Source: Synchiropus splendidus
Lineage: Eukaryota > Chordata > Actinopteri > Syngnathiformes > Callionymidae
Direction: 5' to 3'
Length of the DNA stretch: 64,000 bases
Assembly: GCF_027744825.2 (NCBI RefSeq)
Contig: NC_071336.1
Span: forward strand, 12,666,001 to 12,730,000
Positions within the stretch are counted from its first letter, which is position 1. Each line of letters opens with the position of its first letter. This document shows positions 1 to 12,515 of the stretch, in pieces. Under the pieces are notes generated by a model. That model saw only the letters and a program-made list of their open reading frames with translations, was not told the DNA's origin and ran no database searches. Both the position numbers and the translations under genes were made by a program.

Positions 1-520
1 CATGCTCTCCCCAGCCTCTCACCCTGAACCTAACCATCCAAAACAAATGGCGAACCTTAACCAGGACTCTGAACCAAACTGATACCCAATTATAATACTA
101 TATAATATTGCTTTTTTACCACACGCACACACGTTTGTCGCGCCATCTTTGTGGGGACCTCTCATTGATATAATAATTCCCCTAATGCCAGTTATAATGA
201 CCTTGTTGTTTTAATGTCTTCATTCACAAATTACCTTGTGGGGTCGAGTAAAAGGGCCCCACAAATGGATGTTTCCCCAAAATTGGTCCACACTGGGATA
301 GATACAGTACGCTTAAACACACATGCACAGTCATGTTTCAATGTTTTGTGGGGACCATTCATTGCTAAAATGCTTTCTCCAGCCACTCACCCTAAACCTG
401 ACCATCCAAAGCAAATTGCTAATCTTAACCAGGGCCTAAACTAAACTTATTATATATATTATTATATTATTATAATGACTTAGTTTTAATCCTGAAATTG
501 AGGCTTAACTTTGTGGAAAG
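1..520. repeat. Teleost dispersed GTGGGGAC-type repeat, at least two units
   Basis: Two or more diverged head-to-tail units. Each carries a GTGGGGAC-like core (near 150 and 345), a stretch on the theme of 'cctaaccatccaaaacaaat' (near 30-50 and 395-415) and flanking CA-rich DNA. The same unit returns at 23.5-23.9 and 24.8-25.0 kb. The left end is cut by the window. The 76-codon frame inside is a by-product of the repeat. I know this kind of sequence as a common noncoding repeat near CA microsatellites in fish; its family name is not established here. Confidence 0.75.
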
Positions 521-3500
521 ACACCGTGAACACGCCGTGAACTAACGGCAGACACAATCCAGTGAAGGCAATCCAACAAATCCTTTCTGCACAGCTCAGT
601 CCAAAGGAGGTGGGCAGGCTTGTAGCTGTGGTGGATGCAGCCAGCAGCTGCCCATCCCAATTTTAAGTGACATTGTTTGTCGCTTTTGTCACTTTTTTCG
701 CAAGATTTACAATCAGGGGAGACTTTTATGAAGCAATGTCTCCAAGCACAACAACATAAGTCAGAAATGTAGAATAGTTCCCATTTAAATATTGTGTGTC
801 TGTTGTGGTAAAAACATATTCAATGTTGGGACAGTCCATTTTTTTTCATCACCTACATGACAAAAAAGACTGGAGCTAGTTCAAACAAAAGAGCCAATTG
901 TTTGCAATAGAATCTAGCTCCTAAACATGGTGGACTGTGGTTGGCCTTTTTACTGTCATAACACAAGGTGTCCCCTCACCTTCATGCCATACACAGTTCT
1001 CTGCCTGAATGTTCTGCGCTAAACAAAACCGAGACAAGACACGGCATCAACTTTGACAAAACCCAATGACTATGCCACAAGATTTATTGAATTTTTATGT
1101 TTTAGTCCATGAGACGACAATATGTAATTGAACATGGAGTCTGTGGGGCTGCGGGAGTTTCAGGGAAAATCAGCAGAGTGGGTGAAGCCCATTGAGAGCT
1201 TGAACCCATCTGAGTGCAAAGCAGTTGACCAGCTCACAGCCAAGTAACTACAGAGCTGCAATTGCTGCAGTGACTCACATATAGGTGGTGGTGACCACGT
1301 ATAGTGTCTACAACTGTTTTTAATATAAACTTGACTTAGTCATCGAGCTTCAAGGTATAACCTGAGGTGCTCATAACACACAAAGTTCACAATCTCTCTG
1401 ATGTTCTTCTGCAAATGTGGGCAACAGCAGAATAAATGTGGGCAACAGCCAAATAAAAACATTTCTGATCAAACCATAACGTTCTTTGAAATTATTTTAA
1501 CAACCTTTTTTTCTCAGGGGGCACAATAGTGTAAAACACATGTACATTATAAAGCATGTCATATTCTGTATTCACCTCTCATCAGACTTACGTAGGCCTT
1601 CGGAAGATGGTGATTTTATGTTGCCAAAAACTGTATCCTCGACCTATATTCTACCCAGGTCCCTTTCAAGTTGTCTGTCAAGTTGTCCGTCACAGTAGTC
1701 TGTGGTTCAAGTCTCTATGTTTTTTGACAGGGCTGCATAGAACTACAATACACGGAAGAAACTAGAATACAATTTTAATCGACTAAAACTCAACCAAAAT
1801 GTCATAAAGTAGCTGGAACTGACATTCCTTAAAATCAAGGCTACAACATCGGTATGCTGGATATGTACAGAGTCATGCGGTGATAAAATGATTTATTTTA
1901 AAAGTTTCAGTTGCAGTGCATCACAGCATGCTCACAAGAGAAGGAAAATAAAGAGGAAGAGACGCTCCCCAATGAGACGGCAAAACAAACAGGAAGAGGT
2001 GAACAACATCTGTCTTCACCAAATATCTTTTGATCCATGCTTTACAACCACCTGTCTTTTCACTTTTTGTGCCAAAAAAGTCTGCTAACTCCTAAAGGCA
2101 TGTCACCTCAGTACTGTAGAACAAGGCGCCTCAGGTTGGTTGCCAGGAGAGCAGAACGCTGAGGGTCCCGCAAAAGGCCATACAGGCCAGGAAATGGGCC
2201 GACCACGCCCGAGGTCACAAAGGACAACAATATAAGACACAGGTTTGAGGGCGGTATTCACAAGACTAGACTATTTGAAGATGATCAAAGTCAGGAACAG
2301 CAGGCGACTTCAGAATTGGCTGGTCTCTTTTTATACCAGATAGTTTCATAAACGCATATGGCAACACCCCAGGGGAAGAAAATGAAATGTTATCGGTGAA
2401 ACTTGGAAAACAAGGTGATGGCACTGTCAGAAACACACCAAACTCCTTGCCACCTGGGAGAGCATAGAATGAAGTTCCTTCCCGTCTCTTCCTTTACGAC
2501 ATGGTTAAAACTTTGAAGAGATCCATCTCCCCATAAGGTGGCGTCTTCTCACTGAATTTACTGCTTTCCAGCTCCTCCAATCAGAAAGGGCAACCTGTTC
2601 CAAGAGGAACTTTGGGTCAAATGAATTATTTGATCGAACAGAGATTATCTTGACTGTGATGACTAACATCAAAAGTAAACAACAGAGACTCAGAGTAGAG
2701 CCACTATTTCTCTGCATTAAGAGGTGGTTGATTGAGCTGTTATGAAAATGATCACATTGCTACATGCGGCAAAACAGCATCAACATACTAAATCTATCCA
2801 CCAGATTATTGACATTGATAGTACCGTTCTGCCCAAGATACAATTCTTGATCTTCTGTACAGACCTCTATCTTAATCTGCCTCATTCTACTTAGTTGAGA
2901 GACATCACACTGACGTTCATTATTGCACGCTTAATGTCTAATGGATCAAAAAGATTAAAAAGAAGGACTGTTTTTTAATGAGAAGCGCTGCCCTTAAATG
3001 TCAGTTTCTTGGGCTCGCTATTGTGCTTCTTGCTTGTAATCTGTCTTCATCATTGGGTTCAGTTGAGATCCACAATTTACTCTCTTACTGGATCTCTGTT
3101 ATTACTGGCCGCACCAAACCTTATGAAGTGCACTGTTCCTTGTCACAAAATGCCTCAGGATTCTTCCTGCCCAGACAAGTGTCAATGCACTCTTCTGATG
3201 CACTTTTATGGACCATCTTCCCTGTGTGTTTGTCTCCACGGTCTGCTTTTGCGGCGACACCTTTATATTGATATTGTTTGCGTTTTATTTGTGCTACGCG
3301 TTCGATAAATCTTTACTCTCGCTGTTACGAGTCTTCTGTTCTCCAGTAACGACTAGCGTTTGCGCCCGGCTCTGCGCCACACTATAAAATGCATGATCTG
3401 GTCTCAGTCAAACTGGAATTTGAACAGTGAGCGCGGTTACATGACAGCTCAGAAAACCAAATGAATGTATTAGTCCAGCTAAGTTTTAAAATGCCAGTAA
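521..3500. other. Intergenic stretch, no supported gene
   Basis: The frames here are all under 100 codons, overlap on both strands and match no family I recognise. A 24-base motif containing 'aaatgtgggcaacagc' is repeated directly near 1413-1457. Nothing else stands out. Confidence 0.5.
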
Positions 3501-3540
3501 AGAGCTTAGCACGACTACTAGAGAGCAAATGGAATTTCTC

Positions 3541-3945
3541 TTAGTCGGTTTGATAATGCACACTGAGTCCCATCAAAGTTGACTTGTTAGTGCAACCTGA
3601 CAGCAGTGGCAGGATGGAGCCATGAAAACGCTCCTTCATGCAGCGAGGGTGAATCTGTCTGTCACTGAAGGTGCTGTCCAGTGCCATCATGGTGACCTGG
3701 TGGGGGTGAGACAGGTTGGGCATCATGGATGACAGCTTGGCAACAGCCCTCCTGTCCCCACCCTCCTCCACTCAGCCTCTGTAATACTCCCAGACCAGCA
3801 GACGTCTCCATAGAAAATGACTGATGCCACCAGATAGTCAAAGAAGGTCCTCAGGAGCGTTCCCTGTACCCCAGAAGACCTCAGCCTCCTGAGCAGGGAT
3901 TTGACTGATAATTTTCTACTGGATTCCGGTGTGTGAGCTCGTGTC
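3541..3945 (-). mobile_element. LINE (CR1/L2/Rex1-like) ORF2 3' fragment, frameshifted
   Basis: Two overlapping minus-strand frames together give the C-terminal end of a non-LTR reverse transcriptase polyprotein. The upstream part (about 3780-3930) has 'LLRRLRSSGVQGTLL' followed by 'VASVIFYGDVCW'. The downstream part (3541-3771) has 'AKLSSMMPNLSHPHQ' and 'HPRCMKERFHGSILPL'. In fish CR1/L2/Rex1 elements these blocks lie behind the reverse-transcriptase domain in this order. A frameshift near 3760 separates them. There is no RT core or endonuclease, so this is a 5'-truncated dead copy. The exact clade is from memory. Confidence 0.8.
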
Positions 3946-4186
3946 ACACGTGTGTTAGTCTGGTGAGATAAGAATTGAAAACCCATTAAGTTACATCAGA
4001 TTACAATTCAAGGCTGCCCTTCCTCAGCCAGTGCGGTCACCTTTTCATCTTTGAATCTCTGACTCACTTTTCACTCTCCCTCCTGTCTGGCGGGCAACGT
4101 AAAACTATCGACCAAACTTTCACAGCATCAACTTCACCGTCACCAGATGAACTGGATGTTGGATTGTTAAGTGAAAACGTTCTATA

Positions 4187-5090
4187 TATATGCACTGGAA
4201 GTATAAAGGTAAAAGTGGCACATACCCGTAACACAAGACTCGTATCCATGCGTCAGAGGCACATACGCGTAACTGCACATTTGCGTCCGTAAACCCCGTG
4301 GCACGTGCGTGTGAAAAGAAGATTTACATTCATACAAACAAGAAAAGTAATTTCGCCTTCATTTTCTAAGTGCACAGATACAAGTGGCTAAACACGAGCT
4401 CTTGAAACTGCAATTGTGACACATTGCTAAGTTTTCCACTTCAACCACCGCCAAAACGGGTGCATAAGTTCCACATACTCGTAGAACACGTATGCGTGTG
4501 CACCCTTTTGCACCTCTTCTCGCACCTGTAAATAAAACTGATGCGCACGCGTAGAAGTCGCGGCAATACGTGCCTGTTACTCCATGCGCGTTCCCGGTAG
4601 TCACGTGACGTCTATTGTCCAATCAGCTGCAGCGACATCCCGTGTCATGGCGGTTTACAAAGAATTCGGATAGAAGGCGATTCTCACTGTTACCACTGAT
4701 AGAAAGACAGACGGTAAGTGCTTCATTTACCTACGTCGCTTTTCCTCGGAAGATTGATGCAATATAATGGCAAAGGGTGTCGCTGCAGCTTATTGGACAA
4801 TAGACATCACGTGACTGCCGGGAACGCACATGGAGTAACAGGCACGTATTGCCGCCACTTCTACGAGTGCAGTTTCAAGAGCTCGTGTTTAGCCACTTGT
4901 ATCGGTGCACTTTCTTTTCGTGTTTGTATGAATGTAAATCTTCTTTTTACACGCACGTGCCACGGGGTTTACGGATGCATATGTGCAGTTACGCGTATGT
5001 GCCTCTGACGCATGGAGCGGCGAGTCTTGTGTTACGGGTATGTGCCACTTTTGCACCCATTTTACCTTCATATGGAAGTATTCCAACAAG
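4187..5090. repeat. Large imperfect palindrome (foldback element)
   Basis: The segment 4187-4648 and the reverse complement of 4772-5090 match over most of their length, around a unique centre of about 120 bases. Matching landmarks include 'cacatacccgtaacacaaga', 'acaagtggctaaacacgagc' and 'ggcaatacgtgcctgttact'. The left arm carries about 140 extra bases (about 4413-4552) absent from the right arm. The arms are unusually rich in CpG and contain CACGTG. Frames of similar sequence appear on opposite strands because of the symmetry and are not genes. No target-site duplication was identified. It is probably a nonautonomous DNA transposon or foldback element. Confidence 0.85.
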
Positions 5091-8000
5091 TTGTGCCTCA
5101 GACCCAAATTTAAGCAATGCAAGACCACTGGGATTAGAGGTAGCCAACATGTGGACAGGGATATTCTCATTCTATTATTAATATAATAGCATTATTATGT
5201 TGTGCACAACCGCCACACCACTCTCTATGATGGGTTAAGTGGTCCTGACAGCAACACCAAATCCCTTTTCACTGAGTTGAAGGAGGAACACGGTCAGTTT
5301 CATGTTACATTCACTCAACTTGCACAAACTTGACGCAAAATTACAAAAGATGACCTGCTGTTGCGGACTGACACTCGGAAAAAGGCAACTTTGATGGGAA
5401 GAGATTGAGTGAAGGAGTACTGAGCAGGGTAAGAAGTGAAAGTGTCTTTGTTCTGAAAAGGCTACTCTCACTGCAGTTTTCAGAATAAAGGTGACGCACA
5501 GATTGGTTAAGTGGTTTGTGCTTGATTGACAGGATGGCACCTATCGACCTGCACCCAGGAGACCCTGTCTGGAACACTTTGGACACCCCTGATGTAGAGT
5601 CGCTAAAGTTTTAGAATAACTTCTCAGACTATTATTTTGTTTGACACTAATCAAATGCCACTGGAATAATACTCTGCTCTGGCAAAACTTGAATCTTTTA
5701 CAATTGATTTAAACTGTTTTAGTCTTACTTTAACCTCCCACTGCACTCTTTGCTCGATCATGCAGGTTGATGCCCATAAACATCAGTCAGAGTTCTGGTG
5801 CAGGCTCTTTTAAGCACATGTGTACAGTGATGCCACTCCCTCCTGAGTTTTCCGCCAGCTTGCACCATCAGATCTCAACAGCTCATCCACAAAGCAGCAG
5901 CTTCACCAGTCTTCAACAAATTCCTCTCACCACGACACCATCAGGATGGAGTTCTTCCCCGTCTAAAATGTCAACGTACGAGAGGTTGCAAGAGCAAAGC
6001 ATAATGTGACATGAATTATAGGAATAAACTGAGATAAACTGGGAATTTAAATTTAAGGTCGGCTCTTCAGGGGAACGTCATTGTTGTTGAGTAAAATATA
6101 TTTCAGCGTGACTAAAACAAATAGAGGCCACTCAAATACACTTGAATATCCAAGTCAAATAGTCAACCACATGCACAGAGCACACTGCTTACTGCACAGC
6201 TATTGACACCACACCCCCTACCAGCACGGTGCATGCCTCCATCACCTGTACAGAAATGACAGAAAATACTGTCAAATATAGAAATTGGGATGCACCGGTC
6301 ATGGTTCCTGACAATCATGTCGTCAAGATGTGTGGTACTGTGCACATGACATGGAATAAAATATTTTCTTCTTCAAAAGAAAAAAAGACAAAAACCTTAC
6401 AGGCATAACACAGCCAATGGAAGACCTACACATTCTGGTGGAGCTCTAGCAGAGTGGCCTCAGTGAAATATTTACATTCTGGTGGCGTGTAGCAGAGCTT
6501 CAAGTGAGAGAGGGCACTCGGCGGAAGTTGCCGTCTTCCACCATTGCATTTACCGGGCGACAAAGCAGGCATCATCGCCGAAAGTTCCCACTTAGGTCCC
6601 AGTTTTGAAAGTTTTTGGATTCAGGTGGCGACATTGCCATCACCGAGTATACAAACATTGGATCTGACACACAACAGTGGTGCCCTGTAAATGGCTCCTG
6701 AGACATACTCATAATGATATTCTGAAATTAATGGGATGTTTTGAAGGGAGAGCGGCTTTTTTCATTAAGCATTTAGAAGATTTCTGCGGGAGACGGATGA
6801 CATTGAACCCAACATTCTTGTTTTTATTCATTCATGCAAACAATGTGCTGTTCTACTGACAAATGAATCTGTCACATTTCATATGACTTCTGTTTATACT
6901 TGTGCTTGGATATATTCCCACTTAGTTCCCCGAAATTCCCATAATTCCCAATATTCCCATGGAAAGTTTCCAATATTGGATGCCCACACAAATATCTTTT
7001 AGATGAATTTAGGACACCACTGAAAAAGTAGACCATTCATCCACAATCCCTCCACTAACTGAGGAATACCACTGTATTTCGAGTCTGCCTCAAATGTCAT
7101 TGCACATCAGATGCCTTCAAGAGAGATTGGCCGCCTGCTGACAAAACAAAAAAAAAACAGGAAGCAATGATTTTTCCTCACTACCCAGACTCGGCTGGAC
7201 TGGGAACAACAAGTGATCAGCCATTGGAGAGCATTGATTTTTCTGACTGAGGTCACTCGTACTTCACCACTTCCAGTCTCCGCCTCGGTTGAGCAGATGG
7301 TTGATAACAGATCAAGCACCGTGGGAAGCAGCGACATACTGAATTGCTGGTGAGTGATGGAGAAGAGGACTTCATCACTCATAAGAATTGTAATGGAAGA
7401 CATGTAGTTCTACTAACAATGGTCGATAATACTGTTGCGATTTTCCAGACCTTGTGGGGGATTGCATTTTCATGATTTCAGATAAGAAGACAGTGACTAT
7501 TACTACTATGAATTCTATATTCTGTAAAGCAAGGACAGTATCGGGATCCAAACCTTTCTGCTGTTTCTCTCCTCACTGGAACATCAGCCATCTCATTCAA
7601 CTTTCATTTGAATTCGTGTACATCACTTTGCTCATCTGTCTCACCCTGGAAGGGCGTTAGAGGCAGAATAATTAATTGGCCGAGGTTATTGCTTCTAAAT
7701 TTGATCTTTTCATCCGCCCCTCATTACTCTCTTAATTATTCTGCAGGACCTGCAACTGGATTGATCAGCGCTGCCGTGAAAAACAGAGCTTGAAACAAGA
7801 GCGATGACTCTCTGGACTTCATCAGGTGTCATTGAAGAAGAGGACAGAAATTCAGAGAACATTTCTAAATGTTCATGTCCCATGGTTCAGCGTTATTCGC
7901 TCAATAAAACGATTAGGAAGCAACTCAACAGTCTTCACCACCAACGACTGCCAAAGATTGTAATGTTGCCATGGTGATGAGACTTCTTTGTGAAAGAGGA

Positions 8001-11000
8001 GTCGTTCTTCTAGGAAATAAGGAAGGGCCACACAAACTGGAGAGTCTATACATTCACATCAAGGTTTGAGTCCCAAAGAATAGACCACAGAATGATGGAC
8101 TCCATCATAGGCTACGACATGTGTGTGTTGAAATACCGGAAAAACTGAGCAGTGTTTTCTCTCATGACGTATGTTACGTTTTTAGAACTGTATTCTTCTG
8201 TTAAAGAACTTTAACTTCATGGTGGCATTGGCATCAAAAGCTTCGTACTTTGGCTCTAAAGCAGCTCCTTGACAGTCGGAGAAGGGGAAACAGTGTCAGG
8301 GGGAAGCAGATCTGAATGTAAACACACAAAACTGCTTGTTATACACGACTCACATGTCAAAAGTCTGGGCAAAGTCTTTTGCCCTCAAGTCTCAAGTCAC
8401 TGATAGGTGCAACTTAAGTGCGTCAGGAGTCCCAAGTCGCAGACTTGAGTCTGCATATATGCTGTTGTGAGAGCTAGTGAGTGTCAAAACAGACCTAATG
8501 ACGCAGAGTGATAGGTTCCGTGTCTTGTCCGTGTTTTTGTTTTGTAACTTCCAGTTTTCCTGTTTGGTATGTAGCTCCCTCCAGCTTTATGGCAGCACAG
8601 CTGGAACTCATTCCGTTAATCATCACCAGCGAGGACATCTACCATGGAGTTCCAGTCTGATTTGCTAGATGTTCGTGTCTGATAGTAAGTCCTCTCTTGT
8701 TTGATCCGTTCACTAGTGGCTCTGTTTATATTCTCTGTTTACTCCGCGTTCTACTCCTCGCTGTCTCGCCTGTCTCTCGCTCTTCTCTCTCCTCCACGAT
8801 TGACTGTGTGTGAGTGTTTGTTTACTCGCTTTTTTAGTTCTACCGTTGTGGTATTTATTTCCTTGGGGTGGTGTGTGTGTTTAACCACGACTGAGCGTCC
8901 TTAGTCCGTATTAGCCTCGTGAGGGTTATATCCGAGTGTGCTTCTCAGTAGTCTCCGTTTTCAGGCTTGTATTTCTTACACCTGCCTTCTGTTTCTGCTT
9001 TATCCCCTCCTTTCATGTTTGTCCTCCGCGCTCCGCTTCTGGTGTCGTCAACTTCTGTTCTGCTTATTGTTTGTGTATTGTTTGTTATTTGTATTAAAAC
9101 TGTGTTAACTGCTAGGGATGGCTTGTCATGGGAAGTGCTCTAGGAAGCCTGGCGTTCCATATGGGACAAAGAGTAGGAAGCAAATAATCCATGTTTTCCA
9201 TCAAAAGGGTGGTTGCTGGGCCGATGCGGCTGATAGGTCAGTGTGGGGCTAAATGCAAGCAGCACTTCTTTTTTGTCGGTGACTGCATGTGTCACAGTAG
9301 AAAAGAGTGGATAGGAAAGGTGGTTGAGGCCAGCAGTCTGTTTAAGGAAGACAAAGTGGAAACAAACAACAGGCAGAGACGAGAAGGTTGTTACAAGTGG
9401 GAAATCTACAACTCAAAGGCAGCGTTTATGGTGCACAGAATTGTCCGTCAACTGTGCAATGAACTCAAAAATCAACCTGTAGATTTGTTTCAAAAGTTTT
9501 GTGACCTGGTTGATGAATTGAACCTTGAATTGCTTCTCCGTCGCCATTATTGATTAGCATATAAACCATGGTTAATTCAAAGCCGGTTTGCCGCAGGCTG
9601 TCAGCAGAGGAACAAAGTCACACAATGATGATGGGCTTTTGATGACAACAAGGGAGAGCAAAGGTTTAGTGCCTCCAGCCAATTTCGGCACGGCAGCCAA
9701 GACGATATGAGCAGTTTAAACGCACTGCTCAGAATGAAGGTTGATTTATTCCTGTGGGATTAACTTTGCTGTAGGAGGTGAGAAGCATTCAGTGATTCTT
9801 GTTAATTTTAATCTCCCAGAAGGAATTAAACCATGTGGCAACAACATAATGCGCGTGCGGGTTTATCAACACTGCTCTGTTCCGTCTTAATAAATAGGAA
9901 ACATTTTGACTGTGATGATTTAATGTCCTGAAATAAAGCCTGTATAACTGCTGGGGAAATATTATTCAAGGCAGACTGGTGAGGCTTGAAATCTGTTTTA
10001 CCCATCCTCCGAGAAGGCAATTATTCCTGAAGCTGCTTCGCAGCTCTTTAACACAAGGATACTTGATAGGGGTCTAAACAATGGCAACCTTGGTTTTGAA
10101 TGTGTGATAACATGCTCACACTAAATGGAAAAGTCTGCAATGAAGCAGGAGACATGGGACAGATGCAAACACACATCAGCACTTCAGTTCTTTCTGTAAG
10201 AAAAACATTGCATTTACTCAGCCTGTGCTGCAGCTGTGTCAGGAGGTGAGGCTTTTTTAAATGCACTGCAGACTGGCTTTAGCCAGCAGGGTGTTCCCTC
10301 CTTTCTATTCCGCTCCGTAATTAAGTGGTGGCTGACCTTCACACAAAAGGACTAGTCAGTCGTCCATGTGTTGTCAAATTACTCCACCGTGTGACTAATA
10401 AAGGTCAGCTAATCTCATCGAATGTAATGAAATTACAGTGAGGTGAGAACATAGTGCTGGGCAGTCGAAAACAACTGAAAGGCGATGAAAAGTGCAGCTT
10501 TAATAATGAAATCAGTGGAAATTCAAGTAAAATTTGGGATCTCAATTCATCGCAGTAAGGCTGAGTTAACATTTTGTATCTTTTCTAAATGTCACTTAAA
10601 AGGTTTTATCGACACAAGAGGGATCATTAACGCTGATAATGTGCTGCTTTTAGCAGGTGTTTGAGCCTCTTCAGTGCCGCTAAAGAATGTTCTTGACACT
10701 GTCTGTTATGTCGGGTTGTTGTAGTACATGTTTGCATTGAGAACCTATTCATGGCCACTGTTGTGTTGATAAACTCTTGCTTGAAGTTACATTTAGAACA
10801 AAACGGATGAATTTGCTATTAAGCAAGTTAACTCAGCTTTAGTGCGATGAATTGAGATTGACATTTTTTTAACAGCGCTAAAAATAACCATGAGGGTAAT
10901 AGAGTAAGACGAAATTTGTTTGTCAACGCCTCTTTGTCCCATCACGAATATGAGACGATGACTAGACCGCACCAATGTTATAAAGCTGAGTGAATGTACG

Positions 11001-12358
11001 TTATAGTTGACGAATAAAAAGAAGACAAAACCTCCTCCTTAGCTGTGTAGCACACAAGAAGAAGCACAACATGTTTATGATGGCAAAAAAAGTCCTCCAA
11101 CTACGTGTCTTCTTCCTGCGCCCCTGAGGCTTCAACTAGAAGTCCCTGCAGGAGGGTTACCGCGAACGCTGGAGCCTTAAAGGCTGCAACAGGTCTGTCA
11201 TTTCAGGGATTCCTGAATTGCTGTAAGAGTAATAGTGGCGCATGCACACACGTATTAGTGGCATAGCAAACCATGTGTACAGTGGCATGATGACCACAAA
11301 AACGAGGAATTACTTAGTTTAAAAAAAATGTAAATGTCATCTCACATTGGATGATTTTCAGCCATGCAATTCATGACTTCACCTGTCGACTGACATCGTG
11401 GTTAACTGATAGGGAGCTATGTTACTGATAGAGAGTCAAAATGTTTTATGTGGTACTTGTGTTTATATCCTCAGTCATTTTTCAAAAGCTCTCACTTTCA
11501 GGCTTGCCATCATGTGTGTATCGCCCTGCAGCTGTCATCCTGCCTCAGGCTTGATAAATCTGATCCGCCATCTTGAGTAAAAAACGGCCCTGGTTTATTT
11601 ATCTTGCCTGTTGCTACAGTAGCTCTGTGGATCACTAGGAAGGGTTTTTTGATCTGATGAAGTTCATGAGAATTTCCAGTGAATTACCTCTGATAGGCAC
11701 GTACCAAAATAAAAACACTCTCAGGGAGCACAAACCTCCACCAAGCAGCTCCAGCCCAGAAGCTTCCATCCAAATCTGTCCACAACTTTTCCAAATAATA
11801 TTGAACACTGACAGACAAACAGACAAACCAACACTGTTGAAAACACAACCCCCTTGATAACCAGATATTTATTCTCAACATTTCATGTGTGTTCACTTCC
11901 TGTTCTCTAGCTTTACTGTTCTCTGACTCAGTTTGTCTTCATCCTTGGGTCCTTTGCTTTCTGCTCTCATGTCGTCTGTACTTAAGGCCACCCGTGGGTT
12001 GTGAAGTGGGCTGTTGGCTGAAGGTCATATAGTGGAGCTATTGTCCGAATGGAGCCCATAAGCATGTTAGGATGCTGTGTTGTTGAAAGGCCTCTGTACT
12101 ACTGTACTACTCACCATGTGGTTACGACATCTTCACTGTAGGTGCAGTGGCAAGGATTCAAATTGGGTCGTCAAAGCTACAGTGTAGGAGGAGGAGTAGG
12201 AGACTGCAGTTTAAATGGAATCCATCTCCGGATGGTATTCGTTTTGAAAATAGCTCAAGCTGTGTTATGTGGTGACGCAGACAACACAAAGACAGTGAAG
12301 GGCCGCTGTGTGTGCCTCATAAAAAGCATCAGAGTTATTAATGCTCAGCAGAGTGGAG
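5091..12358. other. Intergenic stretch, no supported gene
   Basis: No frame here matches a known family. Minor items: a degenerate tandem of TTCCCA-like units near 6910-6970; a pyrimidine-rich tract with short direct repeats about 8500-9110 that resembles LTR or other repeat DNA but cannot be assigned; and an unrecognised 120-codon plus-strand frame at 9191-9553. Confidence 0.5.
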
Positions 12359-12515
12359 TAGTGAAGGGCTTATGAGGCTTCATGAAACAGTCTCCTTTTT
12401 TTCACAGTCCACTAGAGGGCACTCTCTGCTCTAAAGTCTGCTTCAGCACACAAACCAAGGGCGCCATCGACTGAGCTCTAAAAATCTTTTATGAAGCCTC
12501 TTCAGTCCATCACTA
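12359..12515. repeat. Foldback MITE, copy 1
   Basis: The left side reads 'gaggcttcatgaaacag' and the right side 'atgaagcctcttcagtccat', its inverted form. Inner boxes GAGGGCACTCT and GGGCGCCATCGA are also in inverted orientation. This structure recurs in at least seven other places in the window (29985, 32150, 34585, 34845, 49569, 52322, 55199). Confidence 0.75.

Noticed and set aside
4359..5181. Frames of 60-110 codons with mirrored protein sequence on both strands
   Set aside because: They come from the two arms of a palindrome, not from duplicated genes.
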